Positions 8,657 through 17,849 of a stretch of DNA of 64,000 nucleotides are shown here, piece after piece. The translations under genes and the position numbers were made by a program. A model generated the notes under the pieces. It was not told where the DNA came from, ran no database searches, and was given only the letters and a program-made list of their open reading frames with translations. The stretch is from assembly GCF_017589465.1 (NCBI RefSeq), contig NZ_JAELYA010000005.1:186001-250000 (forward strand), given 5' to 3'. The first letter of the stretch is position 1. Each line of letters opens with the position of its first letter. Source of the DNA: Pseudomonas schmalbachii. GTDB taxonomy: Bacteria; Pseudomonadota; Gammaproteobacteria; Pseudomonadales; Pseudomonadaceae.

Positions 8657-10225
8657 TCAGTTCGACGCCGGCTTCTTCTGCTGTTCCAGCTCCATCATGG
8701 CCTTTTTCACTTTCAGGCTCTGGTAGTTGATGCCAGCCACGTTCAGGCTGACGCCTTCCTGGAACGGGTACTGCGACAGGGTGGCGAGGAAGCCCTTGAC
8801 CTTGGCCTGGATCGGCACCAGCAGCCAGGCCTGGTCGGCGGCCCAGCGGCGGGCCATGTCCGATTCCTGGCGGGCGGTCTGGAACGGGTCGGCCTTCAGG
8901 TTGGTCAGTACCGGCACGTTGGCCACCTTGCGTACGGCGCTGCCGAAGTCGCCGTCCATGGTGGCGAAGGCCAGGCGCCAGTCCTTCCAGCGGATCGCGT
9001 CGAGGTCGCCGCCCATGCTGAAGTAGATGTACTCCTCACGCGGGCTGTCTTTCGCTTCGCCCTTGAAGAACGGCAGGAAGTTGTAGCCGTCCAGGTGTAC
9101 GCGCCACTGCTTGCCGTTGGCCGTGGTGCCCTTGGCCATCTCGGCGACCAGGTTCGGGTTGCCGGCGGCGGCTGCCAGGGTCGGCATCCAGTCGTTGTGC
9201 GCAATCAGGTTGTTGTAGCGGCTGCCCGGCTTGATTACGCCCGGCCACTTGACCAGCAGCGGTACGCGGTGGCCGCCTTCGTTGGAAGTGCCTTTCTCGC
9301 CGTTGAACGGCGAGGTGCCGCCGTCCGGCCAGCTGAACTTCTGCGCGCCGTTGTCGGTGGTGTAGACAATGATGGTGTTGTCGGCGATGCCGAGGTCGTC
9401 CAGCTTCTTCAGCAGCTTGCCGACGTGGTCGTCATGCTCGAGCATGCCGTCCGGGTACAGGCCGATGCCGCTCTTGCCGTCGTATTCCTTCTTCAGGTGG
9501 GTCCAGATGTGCATGCGGGTGCTGTTGAACCAGACGAAGAAGGGCTTGTCGGCCTTGTGCGCCTTGTCGATGAAGTTCTCGGTGGCCTGCACCAGCTCGT
9601 CATCGATGGTTTCCATGCGCTTGCGGGTCAGCGGACCGGTGTCCTCGATGCGGCCGTCGGCGTAGGAGTGGATCACCCCGCGCGGACCGTATTTCTTCCG
9701 GAACTCCGGATCTTTCGGGTAGTAGTAGGTCTCGGGCTCTTCCTCGGCGTTCATGTGGTAGAGGTTGCCGAAGAACTCGTCGAAGCCGTGGTTGGTCGGC
9801 AGGTGCTTGTCGCGGTCGCCGAGGTGGTTCTTGCCGAACTGGCCGGTGGTGTAGCCCTGCTGCTTCATCACGTCGCCCAGGGTCGGCGCCCAGTCCGGGA
9901 TGCCGTGCTCGGAGCCGGGCATGCCGACGGTCAGCAGACCGGTGCGGAAGGGGTGTTCGCCGAGGATGAAGGCGGAGCGGCCGGCGGTGCAGGACTGTTC
10001 GCCGTAGGCGTGGGTGAACAGCGCACCCTCGCGGGCGATGCGGTCGATGTTCGGGGTTTCGTAACCCATCATGCCCTGGTTGTAGGCACTGACGTTGAAC
10101 ATGCCGATGTCGTCGCCGAAGATCACCAGGATGTTCGGTTTGTCTGCTGCCAGGGCGCTCGCGGCGCTCCCCAGCATGGATGCCGCCAGGGTCAATCCGG
10201 ACAGCCATTTCCCTGCGCGGGTCAT
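8657..10225 (-). CDS. Periplasmic arylsulfatase
   Basis: A 522-residue sulfatase that hydrolyses sulfate esters in the periplasm. The signal peptide is residues 1-27 (LTLAASMLGSAASALA-AD). The metal-binding start NILVIFGDDIG follows. The formylglycine core is CTAGR at Cys79-Arg83, the C-X-A-X-R variant of C-X-P-X-R; Cys79 would be oxidised to formylglycine by a maturation enzyme not seen here. Later motifs include GKNHLGD and YTTDNGAQK. I chose the ATG at 10225 because GGAG lies 8 bases upstream. It stands alone, and its upstream gap (10226-10451) contains a small CGGTT-TTT-AACCG palindrome at 10268-10280 but no sulfate-starvation element that I can recognise. The natural substrate is unknown. 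Confidence 0.9.
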   Translation of the reverse strand: MTRAGKWLSGLTLAASMLGSAASALAADKPNILVIFGDDIGMFNVSAYNQGMMGYETPNIDRIAREGALFTHAYGEQSCTAGRSAFILGEHPFRTGLLTVGMPGSEHGIPDWAPTLGDVMKQQGYTTGQFGKNHLGDRDKHLPTNHGFDEFFGNLYHMNAEEEPETYYYPKDPEFRKKYGPRGVIHSYADGRIEDTGPLTRKRMETIDDELVQATENFIDKAHKADKPFFVWFNSTRMHIWTHLKKEYDGKSGIGLYPDGMLEHDDHVGKLLKKLDDLGIADNTIIVYTTDNGAQKFSWPDGGTSPFNGEKGTSNEGGHRVPLLVKWPGVIKPGSRYNNLIAHNDWMPTLAAAAGNPNLVAEMAKGTTANGKQWRVHLDGYNFLPFFKGEAKDSPREEYIYFSMGGDLDAIRWKDWRLAFATMDGDFGSAVRKVANVPVLTNLKADPFQTARQESDMARRWAADQAWLLVPIQAKVKGFLATLSQYPFQEGVSLNVAGINYQSLKVKKAMMELEQQKKPASN

Positions 10226-10451
10226 GTGCTTTGCTCCATTGTTGTGTTTATTGGTGAACACGCTGCTCGGTTTTTAACCGATCTGATGGCGAGGCTACTG
10301 GCGCGTCCTTTCCGGATCGACCACCCGTGTCGGGTAGTGGGGAATCCGCCGGGACGAGGCCCCCAGGCAGCCGTGCGGAACCACGCCGTTTTCGCGGCGA
10401 TGAAGGAAATGTCCGGTTACTTTTTGCCGAGGTTGCACCGGACGGGCCGAC

Positions 10452-11072
10452 TCAGAGTGCCGGCTTCCGCGCCTGGCCCTGCTGGATCGTCCAGTCCACC
10501 ACCTGCGCGGCAAGCTGGTCGCCGGCCTTGCCGAAGGCCTCGACCACCTGCGGCACCTGGCTGCCGTCGACGGGCTGGGTCACCGAGAAGCTGCGCACCG
10601 CGACGATCCGCTGGGTCGCCGCCTGCACCAGGCGGGCGTCGAGGCGGATGACGATCTCCGGCTTGCCGCCCCGGTATTCGCTCTGGAAGGCGCGCAGGTC
10701 GCCGGCCAGCTCCAGGTCGGCCTGCAGGTTGTAGTCGTCGCTGCTCAGCTCCTTGACCCTGCCATCGGCGAGGAAGGCGTCGACCAGGCGATCGCGCAGC
10801 AACACCGGCGCCGGATTGCTCCAGCGCGCATCCTGGTAGCTGCTGAGCAGGTTGCCCTCGGGGACCACGGCGATGCGCGGGCGGTCGAGGGCGAGGCTGG
10901 CCTTGGGCGTGATCACCCGCAGCGACCAGTCCACCGCCGATGCGCGGCTGGCGCTGGCCGGTGTGGCGGGCAGGCGGTAGACGTCCGGGTTTTCCGCCTC
11001 GGGCAGGATCGAGCAGGCGGCGAGCAGGCTGAATACCGCGCAGCATCCCATCAGGCGCAGGCTCTGTTTCAT
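10452..11072 (-). CDS. ABC-transport auxiliary lipoprotein (PqiC-like)
   Basis: A 206-residue outer-membrane lipoprotein of the PqiC / DUF330 (ABC-type transport auxiliary) family. The lipobox is LLAAC with the lipidated Cys20. The mature domain contains the family pattern NPAPVLLRDRLVDAF and ends in a long helix. In Pqi and Mla-like systems such lipoproteins receive the MCE tunnel at the outer membrane. Its ATG overlaps the MCE gene stop by 4 bp, which places it as the last gene of the lipid-transport operon. Confidence 0.85.
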   Translation of the reverse strand: MKQSLRLMGCCAVFSLLAACSILPEAENPDVYRLPATPASASRASAVDWSLRVITPKASLALDRPRIAVVPEGNLLSSYQDARWSNPAPVLLRDRLVDAFLADGRVKELSSDDYNLQADLELAGDLRAFQSEYRGGKPEIVIRLDARLVQAATQRIVAVRSFSVTQPVDGSQVPQVVEAFGKAGDQLAAQVVDWTIQQGQARKPAL

Positions 11073-12007
11073 GGCTGGAACTCCTTGGTGCGCTCGCGAC
11101 CGAGCAGGAAATTCGCCGGATTGTCTTCCAGGCGGCGGGTCACCCTGCGCAGGTTTTCAAGGGTGGCGCGCAGTTCGCGGACGGCCGGGCCGACGTCACT
11201 GAGTCCGCTCATGCCGCCGTTGAGCGCGTCGTAGTTGGTGTCGAGCAGGCGGTCGATCTTCTCGCTGCTGCGCTGCAGGGCGGCGAGGGTCTGCTGGGTT
11301 TCGCGCAGGATGTCCGGTCCCTGGCTGCTGAGCATCTGGTTGGCATTGGCCAGCAACTGGCTGGCGTTGGCGAGGGTTTCGCGCGCCTGCTGGCTGGCGG
11401 CGGCCATCTCCTGCACGGTCTTGCGCAGGTCGCCGCGCTGTTCGGCGATCACCGAGGTGGCCTGGTCGATATGGTCGAGGGTGCGGCTGATACGGTTGAC
11501 GTTTTCCTGGGAGAACATCTGGATTGCATTGGCGACCAGCGTGTTGATGTTGGTGGCAATGTCTTCGCTGTTGGCAATGAACCGCGCCAGGGGCGAGGGA
11601 GTGGTCTGGATAATCGGAATCCTGCCGTCCTTGCCTTCCAGCGGCGGGCTTTCCGGCGTGCCGCTGCTGAGCTGGATGATCGAGATGCCGGTGAGACCGG
11701 TGAGCGCCAGCTTGGCGCGGGTGTCCTGGCGGATCGGCGTATCGCCGGACACCCGGATGCGCGCACGGACCTTGCGCGGGTCCTTCGGATCGAGGCGCAG
11801 GCTGATCACGTCGCCGACCTTGATCCCGCTGTACTGCACGGTGCTGCCCTGCGACAGGCCGGTCACCGCCTCGGTGAAGATCACGTCGTAGAGCTTGTAC
11901 TCCTGGTCGCTGCTGGTCTTCGCCAGCCACAGGCCGAACAGCAGGCCGGCGGCGGCGATCAGGACGGTGAACAGGCCGATCAGCACATGATGGGCACGGG
12001 TTTCCAT
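11069..12007 (-). CDS. MlaD/MCE-family lipid-binding protein
   Basis: A 312-residue protein with one N-terminal membrane anchor (about residues 7-27, HVLIGLFTVLIAAAGLLFGLWLA) and a single MCE domain (about 38-120, with TEAVTGLSQGSTVQYSGIKV). A long alpha-helical region of about 150 residues follows and probably forms the hexameric needle or coiled coil that bridges the periplasm. The start at 12007 lies 1 bp beyond the ATPase stop. It would hold phospholipid or another hydrophobic substrate passing between the inner-membrane ABC complex and the outer-membrane lipoprotein. Transport direction is not deducible from sequence. Confidence 0.9.
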   Translation of the reverse strand: METRAHHVLIGLFTVLIAAAGLLFGLWLAKTSSDQEYKLYDVIFTEAVTGLSQGSTVQYSGIKVGDVISLRLDPKDPRKVRARIRVSGDTPIRQDTRAKLALTGLTGISIIQLSSGTPESPPLEGKDGRIPIIQTTPSPLARFIANSEDIATNINTLVANAIQMFSQENVNRISRTLDHIDQATSVIAEQRGDLRKTVQEMAAASQQARETLANASQLLANANQMLSSQGPDILRETQQTLAALQRSSEKIDRLLDTNYDALNGGMSGLSDVGPAVRELRATLENLRRVTRRLEDNPANFLLGRERTKEFQP

Positions 12008-12008
12008 A

Positions 12009-12794
12009 TCAGTTTCCCTCCCGCAGGCGGTCTGCGGCTTGCTGGGCGGCGCGGCCGCGCGGGCCGTGGAAATACTCCTGCACCCAGGCATCGTCGGTGG
12101 CGGCGACCACATCCAGGCGGTCGGCGATCAGTACGCGTTTCTGCGACAGCACGGCGACGCGGTCGCAGATGGTGTAGAGGGTGTCGAGGTCGTGGGTGAC
12201 CAGGAACACGGTAAGGCCGAAGGCGTCGCGCAGGGTCAGGATCAACTGGTCGAAGGCGGCGGCGCCGATCGGGTCGAGACCGGCGGTGGGCTCGTCGAGG
12301 AACAGGATGTCCGGATCGAGCGCCAGCGAGCGGGCCAGCGCGGCGCGCTTGACCATGCCCCCGGAGAGCTCCGAGGGGTACTTGGCGCCGGCATCCGGCG
12401 GCAGGCCGGACAGGGATATCTTCAGCTTGGCCACGTGTTCCGCGTGTTCGCGGCTGAGGCCGGCGTGCTCGATCAGCGGCAGGCAGATGTTCTCGCTGAC
12501 GGTCAGCGAGGAGAACAGCGCGCCGTTCTGGAAGAGCACGCCGAAGCGTCGTTCCATCAGCGAGCGTTTTTCCGGCGGCAACTCCAGCAGATTCTCATCG
12601 AACACATGGACCTGTCCTTCGCTGGGCCGGCGCAGGCCGATGATGCTGCGCAGCAGGACCGACTTGCCGGTGCCGGAGCCGCCGACCACGCCGAGGATTT
12701 CGCCGCGCATCACATCGAGGTCGAGATGCTCGTGCACCGCGTGGCTGCCGAACCGGTTGGCCAGGTCGCGCACCTGAATGATCGCTTCGCTCAC
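12009..12794 (-). CDS. Mla-type lipid ABC transporter ATP-binding protein
   Basis: A 261-residue ABC ATPase of the MlaF class. It has Walker A GGSGTGKSVL (about residues 38-47), the signature LSGGMVKRAALARSLAL and Walker B ILFLDEPTAGLDP. Translation starts at a GTG at 12794, which overlaps the permease stop by 4 bp (GTGA). The C-terminal tail (FHGPRGRAAQQAADRLREG) resembles the MlaF extension that contacts the STAS subunit. Together with the next gene it forms the inner-membrane motor of this MCE system, a paralogue of the canonical mla/ttg2 operon. Confidence 0.9.
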   Translation of the reverse strand: MSEAIIQVRDLANRFGSHAVHEHLDLDVMRGEILGVVGGSGTGKSVLLRSIIGLRRPSEGQVHVFDENLLELPPEKRSLMERRFGVLFQNGALFSSLTVSENICLPLIEHAGLSREHAEHVAKLKISLSGLPPDAGAKYPSELSGGMVKRAALARSLALDPDILFLDEPTAGLDPIGAAAFDQLILTLRDAFGLTVFLVTHDLDTLYTICDRVAVLSQKRVLIADRLDVVAATDDAWVQEYFHGPRGRAAQQAADRLREGN

Positions 12795-13939
12795 CAGCCG
12801 ATCTCCATGAAGAACAGGGCGAACACCGCATCCAGCAGGATCACCATGAAGATCGACTGCACCACGCTGGACGTGGTGTGCTCGCCCACCGACTGCGCGC
12901 TGCCGCTGACGCGGAAGCCTTCCAGGCAGCCGATCACCGCGACGATGAAGGCGAACACCGGCGCCTTGATCATGCCGACCAGGAAATGATGCACGGCGAT
13001 GTCGTCGCGCAGCATGTTGAGAAACACGGTGCTGGAGATGTCCAGCGACACCGCGCAGACCACGGCGCCGCCGACGATGCCGCAGACCATGGCGATGAAG
13101 GTCAGCATCGGCAGGGTCAGCAGCAGGGCGAACACCCGCGGCAGCACCAGCAGCTCGATGGGGTCGAGGCCGAGGGCGCGGATGGCGTCGATTTCCTGGT
13201 TCGACTTCATCGAGCCGATCTGCGCGGTGAAGGCGCTGGCGGTGCGCCCGGCGAGCAGGATGGCGGTGAGCAGCACGCCGAATTCGCGGAGGAAGGAGAA
13301 GCCGACCAGGTCGACGGTATAGATGGCCGCGCCGAACTGCTGCAGCACCGTGGCGCCGAGGAAGGCCACCACCGCGCCGACCATGAAGGTCAGCAGGGCG
13401 ACGATGGGCACGGCGTCGAGGCCGGTCTGCTCCATGTGCGCCGCCAGCGAGGTGACGCGCCAGCGTCGTGGCCGCAGCAGGACGTGGAACATGGTTTCCA
13501 GCGTCAGGCCGATGAAGCCGAGCAGGCCGATGGCATGCCCGCGCACCACCAGCATGGATTTGCCGATGCGTTCCAGCACATCGACGATGGCATTGCCCGG
13601 TTTCGGCAGGCGCTCGTCCATGCGGCATTGACGCTGCGCTCCACCGACCGCGCGGAGCAGGTTGCGGCGCTCGGGCGGCAGGTCGGCGGCGAGGCTGTCT
13701 AGGCGGTCGAGGCCGTCGCTGCCGAGGATGTCGGCGAGCAGGCCGGCGCCAGCGGTATCCAGCGCGCCGAGGGCGCTGAAGTCGTAGGCCGCGGCAGGGC
13801 GACCGGACGCGCCCCACCCCTCGACCTGGCGGACCAGGTCTGCGTAGTGGGGGAGGGTCCAGTCGCCGCTAACCCGCAGCAGGGGGGATGGGGCCGAAGC
13901 ATCCAGCTGGAGCTGCCCGGCCTGGGCGGAGTTCGTCAT
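12791..13939 (-). CDS. STAS-MlaE fusion lipid transporter permease
   Basis: A 382-residue permease. The C-terminal ~250 residues are an MlaE/YrbE domain with five or six hydrophobic segments and the conserved phrases AFTAQIGSMKSNQEIDAIRALG and PRVFALLLTLPMLT. The N-terminal ~110 residues are a soluble STAS-like domain (RVSGDWTLPHYADL, then AAYDFSALGALDTAGAGLL), the part that is a separate MlaB protein in the canonical system. The ATG at 13939 is chosen because the fold begins just after it. It is the first gene of the four-gene operon permease, ATPase, MCE protein, lipoprotein. Confidence 0.9.
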   Translation of the reverse strand: MTNSAQAGQLQLDASAPSPLLRVSGDWTLPHYADLVRQVEGWGASGRPAAAYDFSALGALDTAGAGLLADILGSDGLDRLDSLAADLPPERRNLLRAVGGAQRQCRMDERLPKPGNAIVDVLERIGKSMLVVRGHAIGLLGFIGLTLETMFHVLLRPRRWRVTSLAAHMEQTGLDAVPIVALLTFMVGAVVAFLGATVLQQFGAAIYTVDLVGFSFLREFGVLLTAILLAGRTASAFTAQIGSMKSNQEIDAIRALGLDPIELLVLPRVFALLLTLPMLTFIAMVCGIVGGAVVCAVSLDISSTVFLNMLRDDIAVHHFLVGMIKAPVFAFIVAVIGCLEGFRVSGSAQSVGEHTTSSVVQSIFMVILLDAVFALFFMEIGW

Positions 13940-14014
13940 GCGATGAAGTCTAGCGGAGTTGCCCGCCCGCTCCACAGTCGCCAATGGTTGCAGTTAGTGA
14001 CCGTGGCGATGGAG

Positions 14015-14111
14015 CGTAGGTTGGGCTGAGGTACGAAGCCCAACGGCATGGCTGTCGGCAATTGTTGGGCCAGGCACCATTGTTGGGCTTCGTACCTCAG
14101 CCCAACCTACG
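14015..14111. repeat. CGTAGGTTGG palindromic repeat, copy 1
   Basis: A long inverted repeat with outer arms CGTAGGTTGGGCTGAGGTAC (14015-14034) and their complement ending at 14111, and inner arms GAAGCCCAAC / GTTGGGCTTC. It fills the gap between the lipid-transport operon and the type I secretion genes. Related copies occur at 26232, 37502, 42393 and 57111. Confidence 0.85.
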
Positions 14112-14133
14112 TTCGTACAATTGGCCTTCGCTC

Positions 14134-15492
14134 CTACCGCTCCCGCAGCGCCTCCCACCTGGCCTTCAGCACCGGCTTGAGCAGGTAGTCCAGCACGCTC
14201 TTCTCGCCGGTGATGATGTCCACCGTGGCGACCATGCCGGGGATTATCAGCAGCGGCTTGGCATCCGTGCCGAGGTGGTTCTTCTCGGTGCGAACCTGGA
14301 TCAGGTAGAAGCTGTTGCCCTTGTCGTCGCTGATGGTGTCGGCGCTGATCACTTCCAGCTTGGCCTTCAGTCCGCCGTAGATGGTGTAGTCGTAGGCGCT
14401 GAACTTCACCGTGGCCGGCTGGCCGGGGTGGAGGAAGGCGATGTCCTGCGGGCGGACTTTGGCTTCCACCAGCAGGTTGTCCTCCAGCGGGACGATTTCC
14501 ACCATGTCGCTGCCCGGCTGCACCACGCCGCCGATGGTGTTGACCTTGAGCTGCTTGACGATGCCGCGCATCGGCGCGACCACCGTGGTGCGGCTGACCT
14601 TGTCGTCGATGGCGCGGCTGGTGGCGGTCAGCTTGTTCAGTTCGGTGCGTACCTGGTTGAGTTCCTTCAGCGCTTCGGTGCGGAAGCCCAGGCGCGATTC
14701 CTCGATCTTCCGCTCGATCTCCTTCACCCCCGCCTCGGCGCGGGGAATCGCCAGGGTGGTGGCGCTCAGTTCGCCGTTGATTTCCACCGCGCTGCGGCGC
14801 AGGCGCAGCAATTCGACCGGGGACACCGCGCCGCTCTTCACCAGCGGTTCGGACATGCGCAGCTCCTGCTGCACCAGGCCCAGGCTGGAGCGGTACTGCT
14901 GCTGCTTGGCGCGGAATTCCTGGAGTTCCTGGGTCTTCTGCCGCAGCTGTTCCTGGAGGATCTTGACCTCGCTTTCCTGGCGCTGCTGGCGCGACTGGTA
15001 GAGCGCCAGCTGGTCTTCCACCACCTGCGGTTCGTCCCTGGCGAGATCGGCGGGGAATTTCGGTGCGCGATCGTCGATCTCGGCGTTGAGCCGTTCGACG
15101 CGGGCGATCAGCGAGTTGCGGTCGGCCTCGGTCTCGCCCTTGTTCGAGGCGAAGCGGGTGTCGTCCAGGCGCAGCAGGGTCTGGCCCTTGTCCACCACCT
15201 GGCCTTCGCGGACGAAGATTTCCGCGACGATGCCGCCCTCCAGGTTCTGGATGGTCTGCACCTTGCTCGACGGGATGGCCTTGCCTTCGCCCTTGGTGAC
15301 TTCCTCGATCTCGGCGAACTTCGCCCACACCAGCGCGACGACGAACAGCGCCAGCACCGTCCACAGGGTCAGGCGGGCGAACAGCGGCGAGTCTTCCAGC
15401 ACGGTGCCGGCGACTTCCGGCATGAACTCGGTGTCGCGGCCCTTGTCGCCGCCGAGGTAGTTGCGAATGGAATTGTCCTGGTCCATGGCCAT
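14134..15492 (-). CDS. Type I secretion membrane-fusion protein (HlyD/LapC-like)
   Basis: A 452-residue periplasmic adaptor. It has one transmembrane helix (about residues 38-58, LTLWTVLALFVVALVWA), a lipoyl/barrel half (IEEVTKGEGKAIPSSKVQTI), about 220 residues of coiled coil, and the matching C-terminal barrel with the HlyD signature region near PGMVATVDIITGEKSVLDYL. It links the inner-membrane ABC exporter to the TolC-like channel encoded upstream. The ATG at 15492 shares one base with the exporter's stop codon (TGATG). A GTG at 15495 and an ATG at 15486 are alternatives. Confidence 0.92.
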   Translation of the reverse strand: MAMDQDNSIRNYLGGDKGRDTEFMPEVAGTVLEDSPLFARLTLWTVLALFVVALVWAKFAEIEEVTKGEGKAIPSSKVQTIQNLEGGIVAEIFVREGQVVDKGQTLLRLDDTRFASNKGETEADRNSLIARVERLNAEIDDRAPKFPADLARDEPQVVEDQLALYQSRQQRQESEVKILQEQLRQKTQELQEFRAKQQQYRSSLGLVQQELRMSEPLVKSGAVSPVELLRLRRSAVEINGELSATTLAIPRAEAGVKEIERKIEESRLGFRTEALKELNQVRTELNKLTATSRAIDDKVSRTTVVAPMRGIVKQLKVNTIGGVVQPGSDMVEIVPLEDNLLVEAKVRPQDIAFLHPGQPATVKFSAYDYTIYGGLKAKLEVISADTISDDKGNSFYLIQVRTEKNHLGTDAKPLLIIPGMVATVDIITGEKSVLDYLLKPVLKARWEALRER

Positions 15493-17660
15493 CACCCCGC
15501 TGCCTGGCCGACCTGGCCGTTGCGCAATGCCTCGATCACCGCATCCTTCGGTCCGTCGGCGACGATGTGCCCGCCATCCAGCACCACCAGCCGGTCGACC
15601 AGGCTGAGCATGGAGGTGCGGTGGGTGACCAGTAGCAGGGTCTTGTCCCGGCAGTGGTCATGCAGTTTGTGGCGCAGGACCTCCTCGCTGCTGTGGTCCA
15701 TCGCGCTGGTCGGTTCGTCGAGCAGCAGGATCGGCGGATCGAGCAGCAGCGCGCGGGCCATCAGCACGGCCTGGCGCTGGCCGCCGGAAAGCAGTTGGCC
15801 GCGCTCGCCGAGCGGGCGGTCGAAGCCCAGCGGGTGCTGGCGGGCCAGTTCGACGACGCCGGTCATCTCCGCCACTTCGAGCATCCGCGCATCGCTGACG
15901 TAGCGCGCGCCGAGGGTGATGTTGTCGCGCAGGCTGCCGGCCAGCAGCGGCAGGTCGTGGGTGACGTAGCCGATCTGCTGGCGCAGGTCGGCGACGTCGA
16001 TCTGCCGCAGGTCGAGGCCGTCGAGGAGGATCTGCCCTTCGTCCGGGTGATAGAAGCCCATCAGCAGGCGGCCGAGGGTGCTCTTGCCGGAGCCGCTGCG
16101 GCCGATGATGCCGATCTTCTCGCCGGGCGCCACGCGCAGGCTCACATTGGCCAGCGCCGGAATGGCCTGGTCCGGGTAGCGGAATTCCACCTGGCGGATT
16201 TCCACCGCACCGTGCAGGCGGGTGTGCTCCAGCGGACGCTGACGCGGCTGGCGTTCCTGCGGCAGGGTCATCAGCGCGTCGGTGCTCTTCATGGTCAGGC
16301 GCGCCTGCTGGTAACGGGTGATCAGCCCGGCGATCTGCCCGAGCGGCGCCAGCACGCGGCTGTTGAGCATGTAGCAGGCGACCAGCGCGCCGACGCTGAG
16401 GTTGCCGTCGAGGATGGCGTAGACCCCGGCGACGATCATCGCCATGCCGGCGAACTGCTGCATGAACAGGGTGCCGTTGGTGGCCAGCGCGGAGAGGAAG
16501 CGCGCGTGGTTGTCCAGGCGGGTGAGGGCGCCGTGGGTGGCTTCCCAGCGATACTGGCGCTCGCTTTCGGCGCCGCAGGCCTTGAGGGTTTCCAGGCCGC
16601 CGAGGGTTTCGATCAGCAATGCCTGGCGTTCGGCGCCGAGGGTCAGGCTCTTCTGCACGGTGTCGCGCAGGCGCTGCTGGATGACGAAGGCGAACAGCAT
16701 GGTGATCGGGAAGGCCAGCAGCGGGATCGCCACCAGCCAGCCGGCGAGCAGGCCGATCACCGCGATCATCAGCAAGGCGAAGGGCAGGTCGATCAGGCTG
16801 GTCAGGGTCAGCGCGGTGAGGAATTCGCGCAGGCCCTGGAAGTCGTGGATGCTCTGGGCGAAGCCGCCGACCGTGGCCGGGCGCGCCTTCATCGACATGC
16901 CGGTGATGCGTTCGAAGAGGGTCGCGGAAAGCACCACGTCGGTCTTCTTGCCGGCCATGTCCAGCAGGTGCGAGCGCAGCACGCGCAGCAGCAGCTCGAA
17001 CAGGCTGCCGAGCAGCAGGCCGATGGCGAGTACCCAGAGGGTGGCGAGGGCCTGGTTGGGCACCACGCGATCGTAGGTCTGCATGACGAACAGCGGCACC
17101 AGCATGCCCAGCAGGTTGATCATCAGGCTGGCGACCAGCGCGTCGGTGTACAGCCAGCGCGACAGCTTGAGGGTGTCGCGGAACCACGCCTCGACCCGCG
17201 GCAGCAGCGGCTGGCGGGCGGCTTCCAGTTCATGCCGTGGGCGGGCGAACAGCGCCTGGCCGCTGTACTGTTCGGCCAGTTCGTCGACTTCGACCCATTG
17301 TTCGCCGCCGTCGGTCTCGCAGGGCAGGATCAGCGCCGTGCCGTCCTCGCCCCATTGCCGCAGCACGGCGCTGCGGCCATGGTGCAGCAGCAGGAGCACC
17401 GGCAGGTTGAGCGTGGGGATGCTTTTCAGCTCGCGGCGCAGCAGGCGTCCCTGCAGACCGGCGCGGGCCGCCGCACGTGGCAGCAGGTCGGCGGTGAGGC
17501 GCTGCTGCGGCAGCGGCAGTCCGGCGCTGAGGCTGGCGTGGCTGACCGTGCAGCCGTGCAGGCGGCAGAGGATCAGCAGGCCGTCGAGCAGCGGGTCGTC
17601 ATGGTTCAGGCGCGGATCGCCGGCGGCAGGTCCGCCTCGTTCCTGGAAAATCACCGTCAC
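15492..17660 (-). CDS. Type I secretion ABC exporter (LapB-like)
   Basis: A 722-residue type I secretion permease/ATPase. Residues about 1-140 are a C39-peptidase-like domain without an obvious catalytic cysteine triad, as in LapB and HlyB. Residues about 165-460 carry the six-helix ABC transmembrane region. The nucleotide-binding domain follows with Walker A GRSGSGKST, signature LLSGGQRQAVLMARAL and Walker B ILLLDEPTSAMD. The start is GTG at 17660 with GGGAG upstream. It is the first gene of a two-gene unit with the HlyD-type gene and is the obvious exporter for the RTX adhesin encoded divergently. A FleQ-like box lies about 45 bp upstream. Confidence 0.93.
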   Translation of the reverse strand: MTVIFQERGGPAAGDPRLNHDDPLLDGLLILCRLHGCTVSHASLSAGLPLPQQRLTADLLPRAAARAGLQGRLLRRELKSIPTLNLPVLLLLHHGRSAVLRQWGEDGTALILPCETDGGEQWVEVDELAEQYSGQALFARPRHELEAARQPLLPRVEAWFRDTLKLSRWLYTDALVASLMINLLGMLVPLFVMQTYDRVVPNQALATLWVLAIGLLLGSLFELLLRVLRSHLLDMAGKKTDVVLSATLFERITGMSMKARPATVGGFAQSIHDFQGLREFLTALTLTSLIDLPFALLMIAVIGLLAGWLVAIPLLAFPITMLFAFVIQQRLRDTVQKSLTLGAERQALLIETLGGLETLKACGAESERQYRWEATHGALTRLDNHARFLSALATNGTLFMQQFAGMAMIVAGVYAILDGNLSVGALVACYMLNSRVLAPLGQIAGLITRYQQARLTMKSTDALMTLPQERQPRQRPLEHTRLHGAVEIRQVEFRYPDQAIPALANVSLRVAPGEKIGIIGRSGSGKSTLGRLLMGFYHPDEGQILLDGLDLRQIDVADLRQQIGYVTHDLPLLAGSLRDNITLGARYVSDARMLEVAEMTGVVELARQHPLGFDRPLGERGQLLSGGQRQAVLMARALLLDPPILLLDEPTSAMDHSSEEVLRHKLHDHCRDKTLLLVTHRTSMLSLVDRLVVLDGGHIVADGPKDAVIEALRNGQVGQAAG

Positions 17661-17700
17661 GGTACTGCTCCCGGGGCCATGTGGCCCTCCAGCGGGTCCT

Positions 17701-17713
17701 GCTATTTATTGGC
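17701..17713. promoter_or_regulatory. FleQ-like box upstream of the exporter operon
   Basis: On the minus strand this reads GCCAATAAATAGC, close to the FleQ consensus as I remember it (GTCAATAAATTGAC). It lies 41 bp upstream of the ABC exporter start. It is the weakest of three such boxes around the adhesin locus. Confidence 0.45.
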
Positions 17714-17736
17714 TTGCCACATGTGCGGGGCTGACC

Positions 17737-17824
17737 TGTAGGAGCCAGCTTGCTGGCGAACGGAATTGCCGGCACGAACGTATTCGCCGGAGGAATTCGG
17801 ATCGCCAGCAAGCTGGCTCCTACA
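17737..17824. repeat. TAGGAGC-type REP inverted pair
   Basis: Two facing copies of a Pseudomonas REP-like unit, TGTAGGAGCCAGCTTGCTGG (from 17737) and its complement (ending 17824), about 40 bp apart. Each unit is itself a small hairpin (CCAGCTTGCTGG). This paired layout is typical of REP doublets. It lies between the tolC-like gene end and the exporter operon. Confidence 0.8.
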
Positions 17825-17849
17825 GATTCGGTGCTTCGCGATATCCATC

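Noticed and set aside
8627-10651. A 674-codon plus-strand frame opposite the sulfatase
   Set aside because: Shadow frame; it also runs across the terminator and the intergenic gap.
14015-14111. Repeats that might be a CRISPR array
   Set aside because: The palindromic repeats here and elsewhere occur singly or as inverted pairs; there is no series of regular direct repeats with spacers anywhere in the window, and no cas genes.
15492-17660. Active C39 peptidase domain in the ABC exporter
   Set aside because: The N-terminal domain is present, but the catalytic Cys-His-Asp set is not evident, consistent with LapB/HlyB-type exporters that do not cleave a leader.
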